From the NCBI RefSeq assembly GCF_014931605.1, contig NZ_CP053382.1, positions 3,596,001-3,660,000 on the forward strand: a stretch of DNA of 64,000 nt, given 5' to 3'. The notes beneath the pieces are model-generated. The model was not told the DNA's origin. It did not search any database and saw nothing but the letters and a program-made list of their open reading frames with translations. The position numbers and the translations under genes are program-made. This stretch comes from Halomonas sp. MCCC 1A13316. Lineage in GTDB: Bacteria; Pseudomonadota; Gammaproteobacteria; Pseudomonadales; Halomonadaceae. Shown here in pieces: positions 1 to 8,836 of this stretch. The stretch's first letter is position 1, and the number at the start of each line of letters is the position of its first letter.

Positions 1-70
1 CCTCTCGGATATCCTCGGGCAGGTCGTCGATCGATTCGGGCACGGGAAAGCGGCTGAGTGGGGCTGACAT
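1..70 (-). CDS. Peroxidase-related (carboxymuconolactone decarboxylase-like) protein, N-terminal fragment
   Basis: Only the first 23 codons lie in the window; the gene runs off the left edge. The peptide starts MSAPLSRFPVPE and continues with an acidic DDLPEDIRE stretch. From memory this opening is typical of the AhpD-like 'uncharacterised peroxidase-related enzyme' family. The ATG at position 70 is preceded by AGGAG with a 7-base gap, which fixes the start. The catalytic CxxC region would lie outside the window, so the function is tentative. Confidence 0.5.
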   Translation of the reverse strand, partial: MSAPLSRFPVPESIDDLPEDIRE

Positions 71-98
71 GACGTTCTCCTGGGCGTTGTCGTTCTTG

Positions 99-1140
99 TC
101 ACGTCACAGTTAACGTCAACGTCAACTTGCTGTCCATGCGACCTCCGTCATGTCCCCGACAGCAGGGAACCACTCGATTGCGGTCGGTTGCCTTGGCTTC
201 GTACATGGCCTTGTCGGCAAGATGGTAGAGAGCCTGAACATCACGCACGGCCTCGCAACCCTGACAGGCCACCAAGCCGAAGGAGGCCGTGATCACTCCA
301 TGGCGTGACGCCTCGTGCGGTATTCCCAACCCTTGGAGAGCCTCGCGATACCGCTCCAGCAACTGCTTGCCCGCTTGGAGGGAGTCGACCTCGAGCAGCA
401 AGCCGAACTCCTCCCCACCCAGGCGGAACAGCCGGTCGCCGGCACGCCGAAAGTGGTCCAGAAGTAGCGTCGCCAACCGCATCAGCACCTCGTCGCCAGC
501 CCTGTGGCCTTAAGTGTCGTTGTAGAGCTTGAAGCCATCAATATCCATCACCGCGAACAGCAAGTCTGTCCGCTGCGCCGCCGACGCTGCATTTCCTGAT
601 CCACCAGTTCGTGGAACTGGCGCCTGTTCAACAAACCTGTCAACGGGTCGGTTCGCGCCAGGATCGTGAGCTGCCGGTTGGCCCTCTCCAACTCTTGGGT
701 GCGTTGCAGTACCTGATCTTCCAGGCGCTGGTTGAGCGAACGCTGCAGCTCGACGGTGGCGCGCTCGGCGGCGAGTTTCTCGTTCTTGAACTGATTGATC
801 TTCCAGGCCAGTCCCAGGGAGAGCAGCAGGAACTCGATTCCCGAACCGACCTGGACGGCGTACTCGGTGACGATGTTGTACGGCAGGATGCCGGCCACCC
901 GCAGGAAGTACAGCGCACCCGGGTCGCCCGCGGGGCATGCTGGCGAAGGCTCATGAAACTGTTGCTGAAGACAGCAAGCATGAAGGCGAAGATACCGATG
1001 TTGATCGGCACCAACTGGTTGTTGAAGGTTGGCAGTGTCGGCCACCAGTACTGGAACGCAAAACCTCGCGCCGTGAACATCAGAACGAAAAAGGACCCGA
1101 GGTAGACCACATAGAGCAACAGAGAGCGCTCACGGGTGTA
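99..1140 (-). pseudogene. Broken membrane diguanylate cyclase (7TM sensor plus GGDEF)
   Basis: Pieces of one protein appear in successive reading frames. They are membrane segments like the 7TMR-DISM sensor (FFVLMFTARGFAFQYWWP, about 1119-960), a further helix and coiled coil (about 960-600, ending LARTDPLTGLLNRRQFHEL), VMDIDGFKLYNDT (about 550-513), and a GGEEF catalytic segment (488-99, RLFRLGGEEFGLLL). At least two frameshifts separate them. A TAA at about 510-512 stands where the family has Tyr or His in the D-T-x-G-H motif. The extracellular N-terminal domain is missing, because the frame runs straight into the mmsA terminator. It would have made cyclic di-GMP at the inner membrane; it cannot encode a full enzyme now. 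Confidence 0.85.
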
Positions 1141-1143
1141 AAC

Positions 1144-1179
1144 GCAAGCGCCCCCACCGGAAACGGCGGGGGCGCTTGC
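1144..1179 (-). terminator. Intrinsic terminator-like hairpin after mmsA
   Basis: GCAAGCGCCCCC (1144-1155) pairs perfectly with GGGGGCGCTTGC (1168-1179), and an inner CCG/CGG extends the stem. It lies just past the mmsA stop codon on the minus strand. The following U-tract is weak (GTTTAC). Confidence 0.75.
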
Positions 1180-1192
1180 TGGCTCTAGCTGA

Positions 1193-2692
1193 TCAGCTCA
1201 GCGAAATAGTGCTGTTGATACCGCTGGAGACATTCTCCGGCTCGAACCAACGCGCGGTCACAGTCTTGGTCTGGGTCCAGAACTGGATCGCCTGCTTGCC
1301 GTTGGGGCCCAGGTCGCCCAGCTTGGAGCCGCGCGAGCCGGTGAAGCTGAAGTAGGCCACCGGCACCGGGATCGGCACGTTGATACCCACCTGGCCGACA
1401 TCGATATCGGTCTCGAAGCGGCGTGCCACCCAGCCGGAGTTGGTGAAGATCGAGGTGCCGTTGCCGTTGGGGTTGGCGTTGATGAACGCGATCGCTTCAT
1501 CCAGCGTATCGACACTGACCACGCACAGTACCGGGCCGAAGATCTCCTCGCGGTAGATGGTCATCTCCGGCTTGACGTCGGCAAACACGGTGGCGCCGAC
1601 GAAGTTGCCGTCCGGGTAGCCCTCGACCTGGTAGCCACGGCCGTCAACCAGCAACTTGGCGCCCTCTTTCTCTCCGGCGTCGATCAAGCGCTCCACACGC
1701 TCCTTGGCGGCCGGGGAAACCAGCGGGCCGAGATCGGCGTCGCGCTGGGTGCCCGGGCCCACCTTCATGTTGCGTGCCCCCTCGACGATGTCGTCGAGCC
1801 ACTGGTTGGCCTCGCCCACCAGTACCACCACCGAATTGGCCATGCAGCGCTGCCCCGCGGCGCCGAAGGCGGAACCCAGCAGGTTGTTGATCGCCTGGCT
1901 GCGGTTGGCGTCCGGCATCACCACACAGTGATTCTTGGCACCCATCATGGCCTGCATGCGCTTGCCGGCCACGGCGGCACGATTGTAGAGCAGCGAGCCC
2001 ACGTGGCTGGAGCCGATGAACGACAGTGCCTTGATGTCGGGGTGATCGGCAATCTGATTAGCCACATCCGGGCCGCCGTGGACCACGTTGAGCACACCGG
2101 CCGGCACGCCCGCCTCATGGGCCAGCTCGACCAGGCGCATGGTGGAGCTGGGGTCCTGCTCGGAGGGCTTGAGTACGAAAGTGTTGCCACTGGCTATGGC
2201 CAACGGGAACATGAAGCACGGCAGCATGATCGGGAAGTTGAAGGCGGTGATGCCGGCACCCACGCCCAGCGGCTGGTTGAGGGTGTAGACGTCGACCTCG
2301 TTGGCCGCGTTCTCGGCCAGCTCGCCGAGCTGCAGTGAGGTGATCGAGCAGGCGTGCTCCACCACCTCCAGGCCGCGCCCCACTTCGCCGGCGGCGTCGG
2401 GCAGGGTCTTGCCGTGCTCCTCGGTAATCAGCGCGGCGAGTTCCTCGGTTTGCTCGCGGATCAACGCCTGCAGCGAGAGCATGATGCGCATGCGCTTGGC
2501 CAGCGGCGTCTTGCGCCAGGTCTTGAACGCCTCCTTGGCGCTGGCCACGGCGCGGTCGACCTCCTCAGCGGTGCAGAATGGCACCCGCGCCACCACTTCC
2601 TGGGTAGCGGGGTTGACTACGTCACGCCACTCCTGGCTCGTAGAGGGGACGGCCTGGCCGTCGATGTACATGGGGATTTCGCGAACGGACAT
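1193..2692 (-). CDS. mmsA: Methylmalonate-semialdehyde dehydrogenase (CoA-acylating)
   Basis: The 499-residue protein belongs to the CoA-acylating branch of the aldehyde dehydrogenase superfamily. It oxidises methylmalonate or malonate semialdehyde to propionyl-CoA or acetyl-CoA with NAD+, in valine, inositol or beta-alanine breakdown. Visible signatures are the N-terminal MYIDG, the [15 protein letters not shown] region (151-165), IGSSHVG in the nucleotide-binding fold, and the nucleophile in GQRC (Cys283). Length is normal. It stands alone on this strand, ends in a strong hairpin, and faces a LysR gene across a 200-bp gap containing a long dyad, so LysR control is likely. The gene name is a family call; the exact semialdehyde is not shown by sequence. 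Confidence 0.93.
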   Translation of the reverse strand: MSVREIPMYIDGQAVPSTSQEWRDVVNPATQEVVARVPFCTAEEVDRAVASAKEAFKTWRKTPLAKRMRIMLSLQALIREQTEELAALITEEHGKTLPDAAGEVGRGLEVVEHACSITSLQLGELAENAANEVDVYTLNQPLGVGAGITAFNFPIMLPCFMFPLAIASGNTFVLKPSEQDPSSTMRLVELAHEAGVPAGVLNVVHGGPDVANQIADHPDIKALSFIGSSHVGSLLYNRAAVAGKRMQAMMGAKNHCVVMPDANRSQAINNLLGSAFGAAGQRCMANSVVVLVGEANQWLDDIVEGARNMKVGPGTQRDADLGPLVSPAAKERVERLIDAGEKEGAKLLVDGRGYQVEGYPDGNFVGATVFADVKPEMTIYREEIFGPVLCVVSVDTLDEAIAFINANPNGNGTSIFTNSGWVARRFETDIDVGQVGINVPIPVPVAYFSFTGSRGSKLGDLGPNGKQAIQFWTQTKTVTARWFEPENVSSGINSTISLS

Positions 2693-2823
2693 GGCGATAT
2701 GCTCCTCTCGTGCTTGTAGTCGTTATATGGCTGAGATGGGTTACATTAGACTTTATGTGTAGATTTACACGAACCTCAATGAATTCGAGTCTATAGAGCC
2801 GTCCTGCAACGTGACAATGCGCA

Positions 2824-2848
2824 CTTCTTCACAAGTTTTGTGCAAGAA
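2824..2848. promoter_or_regulatory. Dyad in the mmsA/lysR intergenic region, candidate LysR operator
   Basis: The core CACAAGTTTTGTG (2830-2842) is a perfect odd-centred palindrome. It is flanked outward by TTCTT on the left and AAGAA on the right, with one base of offset. It sits between two divergently transcribed genes, the usual position for a LysR regulator site. Confidence 0.5.
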
Positions 2849-2893
2849 TGCACAACCAGCCAATAAGGATAAAGTTACAGCGAAGGTGGCGCC

Positions 2894-3838
2894 GTGCTCG
2901 ACTGGCAGGACATTCAGATCTTTCTCGAAGTCGCCCGCAGCCAGCGGCTGACCGACGCTGCCCGGCGCCTGGGCCTGGATCACTCCACGCTATCGCGGCG
3001 CACCCGACGCTTCGAGCAGAAACTCAACACCCAGCTCTTTGAGCGTAGCACCCACGGCTACCATCTGACCGAAGCCGGCCAACAGCTACTGGCCCACGCC
3101 GAAGAGATGGCCCGTCACGCCTTCGAGGCAGGTGAGAACCTGGCCGACAAGAACCGCCAGCTCAGCGGACAGATTCGCCTGGGCGTGACCGAAGGCTTCG
3201 GCACCTGGATCATCGCCCCACTACTCTCCGCCTTCTGTGAGCAGCACCCCGGCATCACTCTTGACCTGCTTGCCCTGCCCCGGGTGGTCAACCTGAGCCG
3301 CCACGAGGCGGACCTGGCGATCACCGTGGAGCGGCCCGCAAGCCAGGGGCTGGTGATCTCGCGACTGTGCGACTACCGGCTAAGGCTCTACGGCAGCCAG
3401 AGCTACTTCCAGCGCCACGGCCGCCCGGGGCGCCTCGCCGAACTCGGTGAACACCGCCTGATCGGCTACGTCGACGATCTGATCTTCAGCGAGCAGCTCA
3501 GCTACCTCGACCCTCTGCTTGACCCCGCGGTGGTTGGCACGGCACCGCACTTCTCGATCCGCAGCACCAGCGTCACCACCCAGCACGCCGCCGCCCTGCA
3601 GGGGGCCGGGCTCGCCGTGCTGCCCTGCTTCATGGCCGAAACCGGCGACCGGCTAGAGAGCGTGCTGAATGGCGAAGTGGAGATCGTGCGTCAGTTCTGG
3701 ATCACCGCGCGCCAGGAGCAGCGCCGCCTGGCGCGGGTGCGGCTACTTTGGGATTTTCTGCGTGAGGCGCTGGAGCTCAATCGCGCCCTGCTGATGGGCG
3801 AGGCGGGGAAGTTGGTGCTGCCCGACCCCACGCCATAG
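2894..3838 (+). CDS. LysR-family regulator, divergent from mmsA
   Basis: The 314-residue protein has an N-terminal winged helix-turn-helix (residues 1-60, with LTDAARRLGLDHSTLSRRTRRFE) and a LysR substrate-binding domain from about residue 90. The start is GTG at 2894, preceded by AAGGTGG. Divergent orientation and the shared intergenic dyad suggest that it controls mmsA. Its 3' end lies 16 bp from the end of the convergent flavin dehydrogenase gene. The inducer cannot be read from sequence. Confidence 0.9.
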   Translation: MLDWQDIQIFLEVARSQRLTDAARRLGLDHSTLSRRTRRFEQKLNTQLFERSTHGYHLTEAGQQLLAHAEEMARHAFEAGENLADKNRQLSGQIRLGVTEGFGTWIIAPLLSAFCEQHPGITLDLLALPRVVNLSRHEADLAITVERPASQGLVISRLCDYRLRLYGSQSYFQRHGRPGRLAELGEHRLIGYVDDLIFSEQLSYLDPLLDPAVVGTAPHFSIRSTSVTTQHAAALQGAGLAVLPCFMAETGDRLESVLNGEVEIVRQFWITARQEQRRLARVRLLWDFLREALELNRALLMGEAGKLVLPDPTP

Positions 3839-3854
3839 CATTGCGACTGGGACC

Positions 3855-5267
3855 TCAAGCAGCCGATTCGCGCCCCAGCTGACGAGCCGCCTCGCGCCCG
3901 GCGATGGCGCCCAACACCACGGCGCTGAGCAAGCCGTTGCCGGAGAGGTAACCGCTGTCGCCTGAACCGGAGACACCTCTCGCCGCGCCACCGGCGGCGA
4001 ACAGGTTGGCGAAGGCAGCACCATTCTGGCGTAGCACCCGCGCCTGGGCGTCCACCTCGAGCCCGCCTTGGGTATGGAACAGCGCGCCGGTGACCTTGAT
4101 AGCATGAAAAGGCGCCACCAGTTGGTCCGCGGCATTGAAGCTGCGGCCGAAGCCGTCGGCTTCGCCGCTCTCGGCCAGGGCGTGCATCTCGGCGAAGGTT
4201 TCACGCAGGGCTTCCAGCGGCAGAGCCAGACCGGTAGCCATGGCTTCGAGGCTGTCGAAAGTGCGCACCGCCCCTGCCGTATCGGCATTGCGATAGTCCT
4301 CGAACTCCAGCGCTGCCTGGTGGATGCGTTCGTCGAACAGATTCCAGGCAATGCCGCCCGGCTGGGCCAGCACCTTGGCCGCTTGCTCTGAGTAGCCGCC
4401 ATGCTCGTTGGCGAAGCGTCGCCCCTCGGTATTGACTTGCACGCCGCCGCGCATCATCACCGCCCAGGTGATCAGGGTCTGGTGCGGCATGGCCAGCGAG
4501 CCGTGGCCCTGGCAAGCGCCCAGGTCCTTGAGGCTGGCGCCCATGGCCTCGCCCCAAAGCAGGGCATCGCCCTGGTTGCCCTCGTGGCCGAAATAGAGGG
4601 CCCCCTTCAGCGTCGGCAGGTGGCGTGCCACCAGCTCGGTATTGCCGCCATAGCCGTTGCAGGCCAGGATCAGCGCATCGCAGCCAATCGATTCCCGGCT
4701 GCCGTCGGGGCGCTCCAGGGTCACGCCATGCACGCGCCCCGTGTCGTCCGCATGCAGCTCCACGACTCGAGCCTCGGTGAGCAGGTCGATGCCCGCCGCC
4801 TCCACCGCGTTGAGCAGGCTGCCCATCAGCTCCTCCCCGGTGCGCCGCGGCGTGGCGTGCATGCGCATACGGCTGTGGCCGGGGTAGAGGAAGCCCTCCA
4901 CCAGGTCGAAGGGCACGCCGTGGGCGTCGGCCAGCCACTCCACCACGCCGGCGGAGGCCTCGGTCAGGGCACGCACGATGGCCGGGTCCGCCTGATGACC
5001 GTTCTTGTGCTGAATGTCCTGACCCATTAGTTCAGGGCTGTCTTCGACCCCTTTTTCGGCCTGAAAGCGCGAACCCGCCGCGGGGATGAAACCCTGGGAC
5101 ATCGAGGTGCTACCCCTTGGCAGCGCATCGCGCTCCAACACCACCGAATCTGCGCCGTACTGCCTGGCAGCCAATGCCGCCACCAGGCCGCAGGCTCCCG
5201 CGCCGATGATCACCAGCGGCACGTGTGCCTCGAATTCCTGCCCGTCATGAAAGGCCACGATAGCCAT
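3855..5267 (-). CDS. FAD-dependent dehydrogenase of the fumarate reductase/3-ketosteroid dehydrogenase family
   Basis: The 470-residue protein has a Rossmann FAD motif GAGACG (22-27) followed by the ribose-binding acidic residue in VVLERD. It has the GSTSMSQG segment typical of this family and a C-terminal FAD-sealing stretch (GDSGYLSGNGLLSAVVLGAIAGREAA). Relatives desaturate or reduce C=C bonds next to carbonyl groups. The ATG at 5267 follows GAGGAG; an open frame upstream lacks a ribosome site and overlaps the neighbouring gene. It is the last gene of the leftward catabolic arm, 11 bp after the NodB-like gene. It may introduce or remove the double bond of the ring substrate (inference). Confidence 0.85.
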   Translation of the reverse strand: MAIVAFHDGQEFEAHVPLVIIGAGACGLVAALAARQYGADSVVLERDALPRGSTSMSQGFIPAAGSRFQAEKGVEDSPELMGQDIQHKNGHQADPAIVRALTEASAGVVEWLADAHGVPFDLVEGFLYPGHSRMRMHATPRRTGEELMGSLLNAVEAAGIDLLTEARVVELHADDTGRVHGVTLERPDGSRESIGCDALILACNGYGGNTELVARHLPTLKGALYFGHEGNQGDALLWGEAMGASLKDLGACQGHGSLAMPHQTLITWAVMMRGGVQVNTEGRRFANEHGGYSEQAAKVLAQPGGIAWNLFDERIHQAALEFEDYRNADTAGAVRTFDSLEAMATGLALPLEALRETFAEMHALAESGEADGFGRSFNAADQLVAPFHAIKVTGALFHTQGGLEVDAQARVLRQNGAAFANLFAAGGAARGVSGSGDSGYLSGNGLLSAVVLGAIAGREAARQLGRESAA

Positions 5268-5278
5268 GGTGAGACTCC

Positions 5279-6214
5279 TCAGTCGTTGTCGCCGGCCTGC
5301 TTGCGGTAGGCATCGAGTATCTCGCCGGCCGGCGCCTGCCATACGTCGTCATGTCCGGCGATATGGTCGAGCACCGCTTCCAGGCAGCCGATACGATGCG
5401 GCTGACCGACGAGCCAGGGGTGCAGGTTGAGCGCCAGCAGCCGGCCACCCTGCGCTCGGCCCTCCTCCAGCAGGAAATCGAAAGCGTCCGTCACCTGGTT
5501 CACCCAGCTGTCCTCCGAATGCAGGTTCTGGCACATCACGAACTGGTCTTCGATCTCGGTGGAGAGCGGCATCATGGTCAGTTCGCCGCGCTCAGTGGCG
5601 AAGGCGTAGGGCATGTCGTCGTTGACCCAGTCGCAGCAGTACTCGATGCCGTTCTCGGCGAGCAAGTCCGGCGTATTCCAGCTCTGATGCTTGGCCGGGC
5701 TCAGCCAGCCGCGAATGGGTTGGCCGGTCAGCTCGCGCAGGGTCTCGACCGAACGCCGCACGATTTCGGCCTCCTCGTCGCGATCCTGGCCGCCGTAGTG
5801 CAGGTGATCCATGTTCCAGCCGTGGCACAGGAACTCGCCGCCGTAGGCCTTGAGCCGCTCCAGCAGATAGGGGGTCTGCTCGGCGAGTTGAGCATTGATT
5901 GCCCAAGTGGGGCGAATGCCGCGCTGCTCGAAGGCCGCCAGCATGCGGTAGATGCCCACCCGGTTGCCGTAGTCGCGCAGCGAGGAGTGGCGCAGATCCG
6001 GATACGGCATGGTCATGCCGTTGGGCACCTTGAACGGCACGCCACGCTGATTGAGCGGGTAGAACTGCAGCGACACGTTGATCCATACCGCCAACGGCTT
6101 GCCACCAGGCCAGTGGACCGGCTTGCGATTGGCAAGCATGGACCAGGCGTAACGGTCATGGTCGTAACCGTAGCGACGCCAAGGGTAGGAGAGGTAACCC
6201 GGGTCGAGTGACAT
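5279..6214 (-). CDS. Polysaccharide-deacetylase-fold (NodB/PuuE-like) hydrolase 1
   Basis: The 311-residue protein has a NodB-type fold with RDYGNRVG (80-87), CHGWNMDH (130-137), GWLSP (about 170) and a C-terminal LHPWLVGQPHRI. These features place it with allantoinase PuuE and cyclic imide hydrolases rather than with true chitin or peptidoglycan deacetylases. It has no signal peptide, so it acts in the cytoplasm. It lies 3 bp downstream of a second paralogue and upstream of the flavin dehydrogenase. A likely role is hydrolysing a cyclic amide or imide C-N bond; the substrate is inferred from context. Confidence 0.85.
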   Translation of the reverse strand: MSLDPGYLSYPWRRYGYDHDRYAWSMLANRKPVHWPGGKPLAVWINVSLQFYPLNQRGVPFKVPNGMTMPYPDLRHSSLRDYGNRVGIYRMLAAFEQRGIRPTWAINAQLAEQTPYLLERLKAYGGEFLCHGWNMDHLHYGGQDRDEEAEIVRRSVETLRELTGQPIRGWLSPAKHQSWNTPDLLAENGIEYCCDWVNDDMPYAFATERGELTMMPLSTEIEDQFVMCQNLHSEDSWVNQVTDAFDFLLEEGRAQGGRLLALNLHPWLVGQPHRIGCLEAVLDHIAGHDDVWQAPAGEILDAYRKQAGDND

Positions 6215-6217
6215 GGC

Positions 6218-7180
6218 TCAGTTCCTCCCGGCCGCGACGGCCTTGGCGTCGATATCGCGCACGGCATCATCGTAGTGGTGCGCAAGATAGTGGCTGGCGA
6301 TCTCGCGGCCGGTGGCGAGCCAGACGTCGCTGTGGCCGGTGATGTACTCCAGCGCTTCCTCGAAGGCCTTGATGCGGTGCGGGCAGCTGACCTGGTAGTT
6401 GTGGGTGGGTATGCACATGACCGTGCCCGATTCGGCGCCCTCGGCGTAAAGCCGGTCGAAGTGGCGCTTGAGCATGGTCAGGTAGTGGCGCGGCTCCACC
6501 TTGTTCACCGCGTAGACGATGGTGTCGTTCATCTCCAGCGAGTAGGGCACGGAGAGAAAGCGCCGCCCCGAGCGCAGATGAATCGGCGTGGGTTGATCGT
6601 CGTGAAACAGGTCGCAGGTATAGATGCCGCCTTCCTCACCGAACAGCTCCTGGCCCACCTCGGCGAACAGATCCAGGGTGTGCTCCGAGTGAGACAGGGC
6701 CGGCGCCAGATAGCCGGCGCACTTCTGCCCGGTATGGCGATGTATCGTCTCGATGCCGTCGCGGATCATCTCCCGCTCCTGGGCCTCGCTCAGGCCGTAG
6801 GTGTAACGGGTGTTGTAGACCCCATGGCTGAAGAACTCCCAATCGCGCTCGCGGCACATCTCGATGATCTCGGGATGGTGCTCGCACAGCGCCACCGACA
6901 GCGATACCGAACCGCGAATGCCGTACTTGTCGAGCAGTGCCATCTGGCGCTGGTGGCCGACCCGGTTGCCGTAGTCACGGATACTGAAGCCGGGCACCGA
7001 GGGGTGCGGCGTGGGCCACGGCTTGCGCTGCGGATTGAGCGGCGGATCGAGCTCGTAGTATTCGATGTTGGGGGCCACCCAGAAGGCGACCCGGGCGCCG
7101 TTCGGCCAGGTGATCTTCGGGCGGTTCTCGTAGGGCCAGTAGTCGTAGGCACCCAGTCGCTCTTTCAACTCAGCCTTCAT
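6218..7180 (-). CDS. Polysaccharide-deacetylase-fold (NodB/PuuE-like) hydrolase 2
   Basis: The 320-residue paralogue of the next gene shares RDYGNRVG (68-75) but has SHGVYNTRYTYG (118-129) where the other has CHGWNMDHLHYG, and PTHNYQVSCPHRI near the C-terminus. The active-site surroundings therefore differ, which suggests different substrates or a heteromeric enzyme. There is no export signal. It sits between the isochorismatase-type amidase and paralogue 1 with only short gaps, so co-transcription and a shared pathway are likely. Assignment as imide or lactam hydrolase is inference from the PuuE/imidase relationship. Confidence 0.83.
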   Translation of the reverse strand: MKAELKERLGAYDYWPYENRPKITWPNGARVAFWVAPNIEYYELDPPLNPQRKPWPTPHPSVPGFSIRDYGNRVGHQRQMALLDKYGIRGSVSLSVALCEHHPEIIEMCRERDWEFFSHGVYNTRYTYGLSEAQEREMIRDGIETIHRHTGQKCAGYLAPALSHSEHTLDLFAEVGQELFGEEGGIYTCDLFHDDQPTPIHLRSGRRFLSVPYSLEMNDTIVYAVNKVEPRHYLTMLKRHFDRLYAEGAESGTVMCIPTHNYQVSCPHRIKAFEEALEYITGHSDVWLATGREIASHYLAHHYDDAVRDIDAKAVAAGRN

Positions 7181-7198
7181 GTCGCTCTCCTCGCCGGC

Positions 7199-7873
7199 TC
7201 AGACCGTTTCCGCGGCACGCTTCTCGAGCCAGGCCAGCACATCCGCCACCGGCATCACGTCGGCGTACTTCAGATGCAGGTCGGTGAGGTTGGCGTAGTG
7301 GTAGCTCTCGTGCTTGTCGGCCACGCACTCCATGGGCACGATGGTGCGGTAGCCACGCGACAGGCTATCCACCGCGGTGGCGCGAATGCAGCCGGAGGTG
7401 GAGCCACCGGTGACGATCACAGTGTCCACCTGGTGCCACACCAGCAGCGACTGCAGCGGCGTCTCGAAGAAGGCCGACGGCATGCGCTTGGTGTAGACGA
7501 CGTCGCGCGGATCGATCTCCACCCGCTCGTCGAAGGCGGCGCGATCGGAGCCGTACTTGATGTTCTGCAGCGAATCGGGCGTATCGGTGCGAGTGCCCCA
7601 GACGCCGGCATCCTCGGCAGAGTCGAGGAAGGCCACATGCGTCCACACCACCGGCCAGCCGAGCTTGCGGATGCCGCTCGCCAGTTGATTGACGTACTCG
7701 AGCTGGCTGGGGTCGGTCTCGTAGGCGGTCTTGTAGAGATCGGTGCGGGTATAGGCCTTCTGCGGGTCGACGTTGACCAGCACCGCCTTGTTGCCGAAAC
7801 CGAACGGCACGCGCTGCGGGTTGGCCATTACCTCGGCGAATATTTCCTTGGCGGTCTTGTCGGTCGTGATCAT
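7199..7873 (-). CDS. Isochorismatase-family amidohydrolase (maleamate amidase/N-carbamoylsarcosine amidase type)
   Basis: The 224-residue cysteine hydrolase shows a complete Asp-Lys-Cys triad: D36 (NVDPQKAY), K129 (VVYTKRMPSAFF) and C162 (GGSTSGCIRATAVD). The TSGCIRA stretch resembles maleamate amidase NicF and N-carbamoylsarcosine amidase. Such enzymes turn a half-amide into an acid plus ammonia. The position beside two ring-opening-type hydrolases fits a half-amide hydrolysis step after imide opening. The exact substrate is unproven. Confidence 0.88.
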   Translation of the reverse strand: MITTDKTAKEIFAEVMANPQRVPFGFGNKAVLVNVDPQKAYTRTDLYKTAYETDPSQLEYVNQLASGIRKLGWPVVWTHVAFLDSAEDAGVWGTRTDTPDSLQNIKYGSDRAAFDERVEIDPRDVVYTKRMPSAFFETPLQSLLVWHQVDTVIVTGGSTSGCIRATAVDSLSRGYRTIVPMECVADKHESYHYANLTDLHLKYADVMPVADVLAWLEKRAAETV

Positions 7874-7903
7874 GCGCTCTCTCCTGAAGGGGGTCTGTCC
7901 TTG

Positions 7904-8782
7904 TTATCGACGGCTGTCGTACTTCTGGCCCAGCTCGAGCATGGCCTGGGTGCCGATCACCTCGTTGAGCTGACGGAAGTCGAGCATGCGCTCGCGGAAG
8001 GCATCGGTGCTGCCATCTCGGCGCAGGGTGTCGAAGAACTGTTGCGCCATATGGGTAAAGGCACGCACCAGGGCACCGGGGAAGATCACCAGCGAGAAGC
8101 CCATGTCCTGCAGCGCCTGGGCATTCTGCAGCGGGGTGTCGCCCCCTTCCACCATGTTGGCCATGATCGGAATCTGACCGCGGAACTCGGCCATGATGCT
8201 GGCGATGTCATCGTCGCTGCGAATGCCTTCGATGAACAGCATGTCGACGCCCGCTTCGCGATACGCCTGCGCGCGCTCGATGGCACGCTCGGTTCCCTCC
8301 ACCGCCACGGCATCGGTACGCCCTATGATCAGAGTTGCATCGCTCTCACGGGCATCCAGCGCGGCCTTGAGCTTGCCAACCATCTCCTCCTGGGCGACCA
8401 GTGTCTTGCCACGCAGGTGACCGCAGCGCTTTGGGTAGGTCTGGTCCTCCAACTGGATGGCATTGGCTCCCGCACGCTCCAGCATGCGCACGCTGCGCAT
8501 CACGTTCATGGCATTGCCGAAACCGGTATCGCAATCGACCACCACCGAAAGCTCGGTGCGCTCGCGGATGTGCGACATCACGTCGTTGACCTCACTGAGG
8601 CTGACCAGACCGATGTCGGGACGTCCGAGCTGGGTGTAGGCGATACTGGCCCCTGAAAGATAGACGGTATCGAAACCGGCATCGGCGGCGAGCGAGGCGC
8701 TCAAGGCATCGTAGACGCCCGGTGCGACGACGATCTCCGGGGCGTGCAGCTTGGCCTTGAGGTCGCTGGCGGAAAGAGTCAT
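7904..8782 (-). CDS. Isocitrate lyase/PEP mutase superfamily C-C lyase (2,3-dimethylmalate lyase-like)
   Basis: The 292-residue TIM barrel has the metal-binding VDCDTGFGN segment (82-90) and the loop YPKRCGH with catalytic Cys120. That cysteine marks C-C bond lyases (isocitrate, methylisocitrate and dimethylmalate lyases) and is absent from PEP mutase and phosphonopyruvate hydrolase. The product would be a 2-oxoacid plus a carboxylate. The ATG at 8782 follows GAGGAA; an upstream in-frame extension lacks a ribosome site. The nearby LeuC/LeuD-like hydratase would supply a 2-substituted malate, so a dimethylmalate- or methylmalate-type substrate is favoured over isocitrate (inference). Confidence 0.87.
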   Translation of the reverse strand: MTLSASDLKAKLHAPEIVVAPGVYDALSASLAADAGFDTVYLSGASIAYTQLGRPDIGLVSLSEVNDVMSHIRERTELSVVVDCDTGFGNAMNVMRSVRMLERAGANAIQLEDQTYPKRCGHLRGKTLVAQEEMVGKLKAALDARESDATLIIGRTDAVAVEGTERAIERAQAYREAGVDMLFIEGIRSDDDIASIMAEFRGQIPIMANMVEGGDTPLQNAQALQDMGFSLVIFPGALVRAFTHMAQQFFDTLRRDGSTDAFRERMLDFRQLNEVIGTQAMLELGQKYDSRR

Positions 8783-8836
8783 GACAATAGGGTTCCTCAA
8801 ACGGTCGGGTAAGGGATAAAGGGCCACAGGCCTGGT

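Noticed and set aside
6275-8656. A 793-codon open frame on the plus strand
   Set aside because: It is antisense to three well-supported genes, has no domain, and is rich in residues that GC-rich antisense frames produce (Ala, Gly, His, Arg, Val, Leu).
7904-8782. Phosphonate metabolism enzyme (PEP mutase)
   Set aside because: The KRCGH cysteine loop marks C-C lyases, and no phosphonate gene is nearby.
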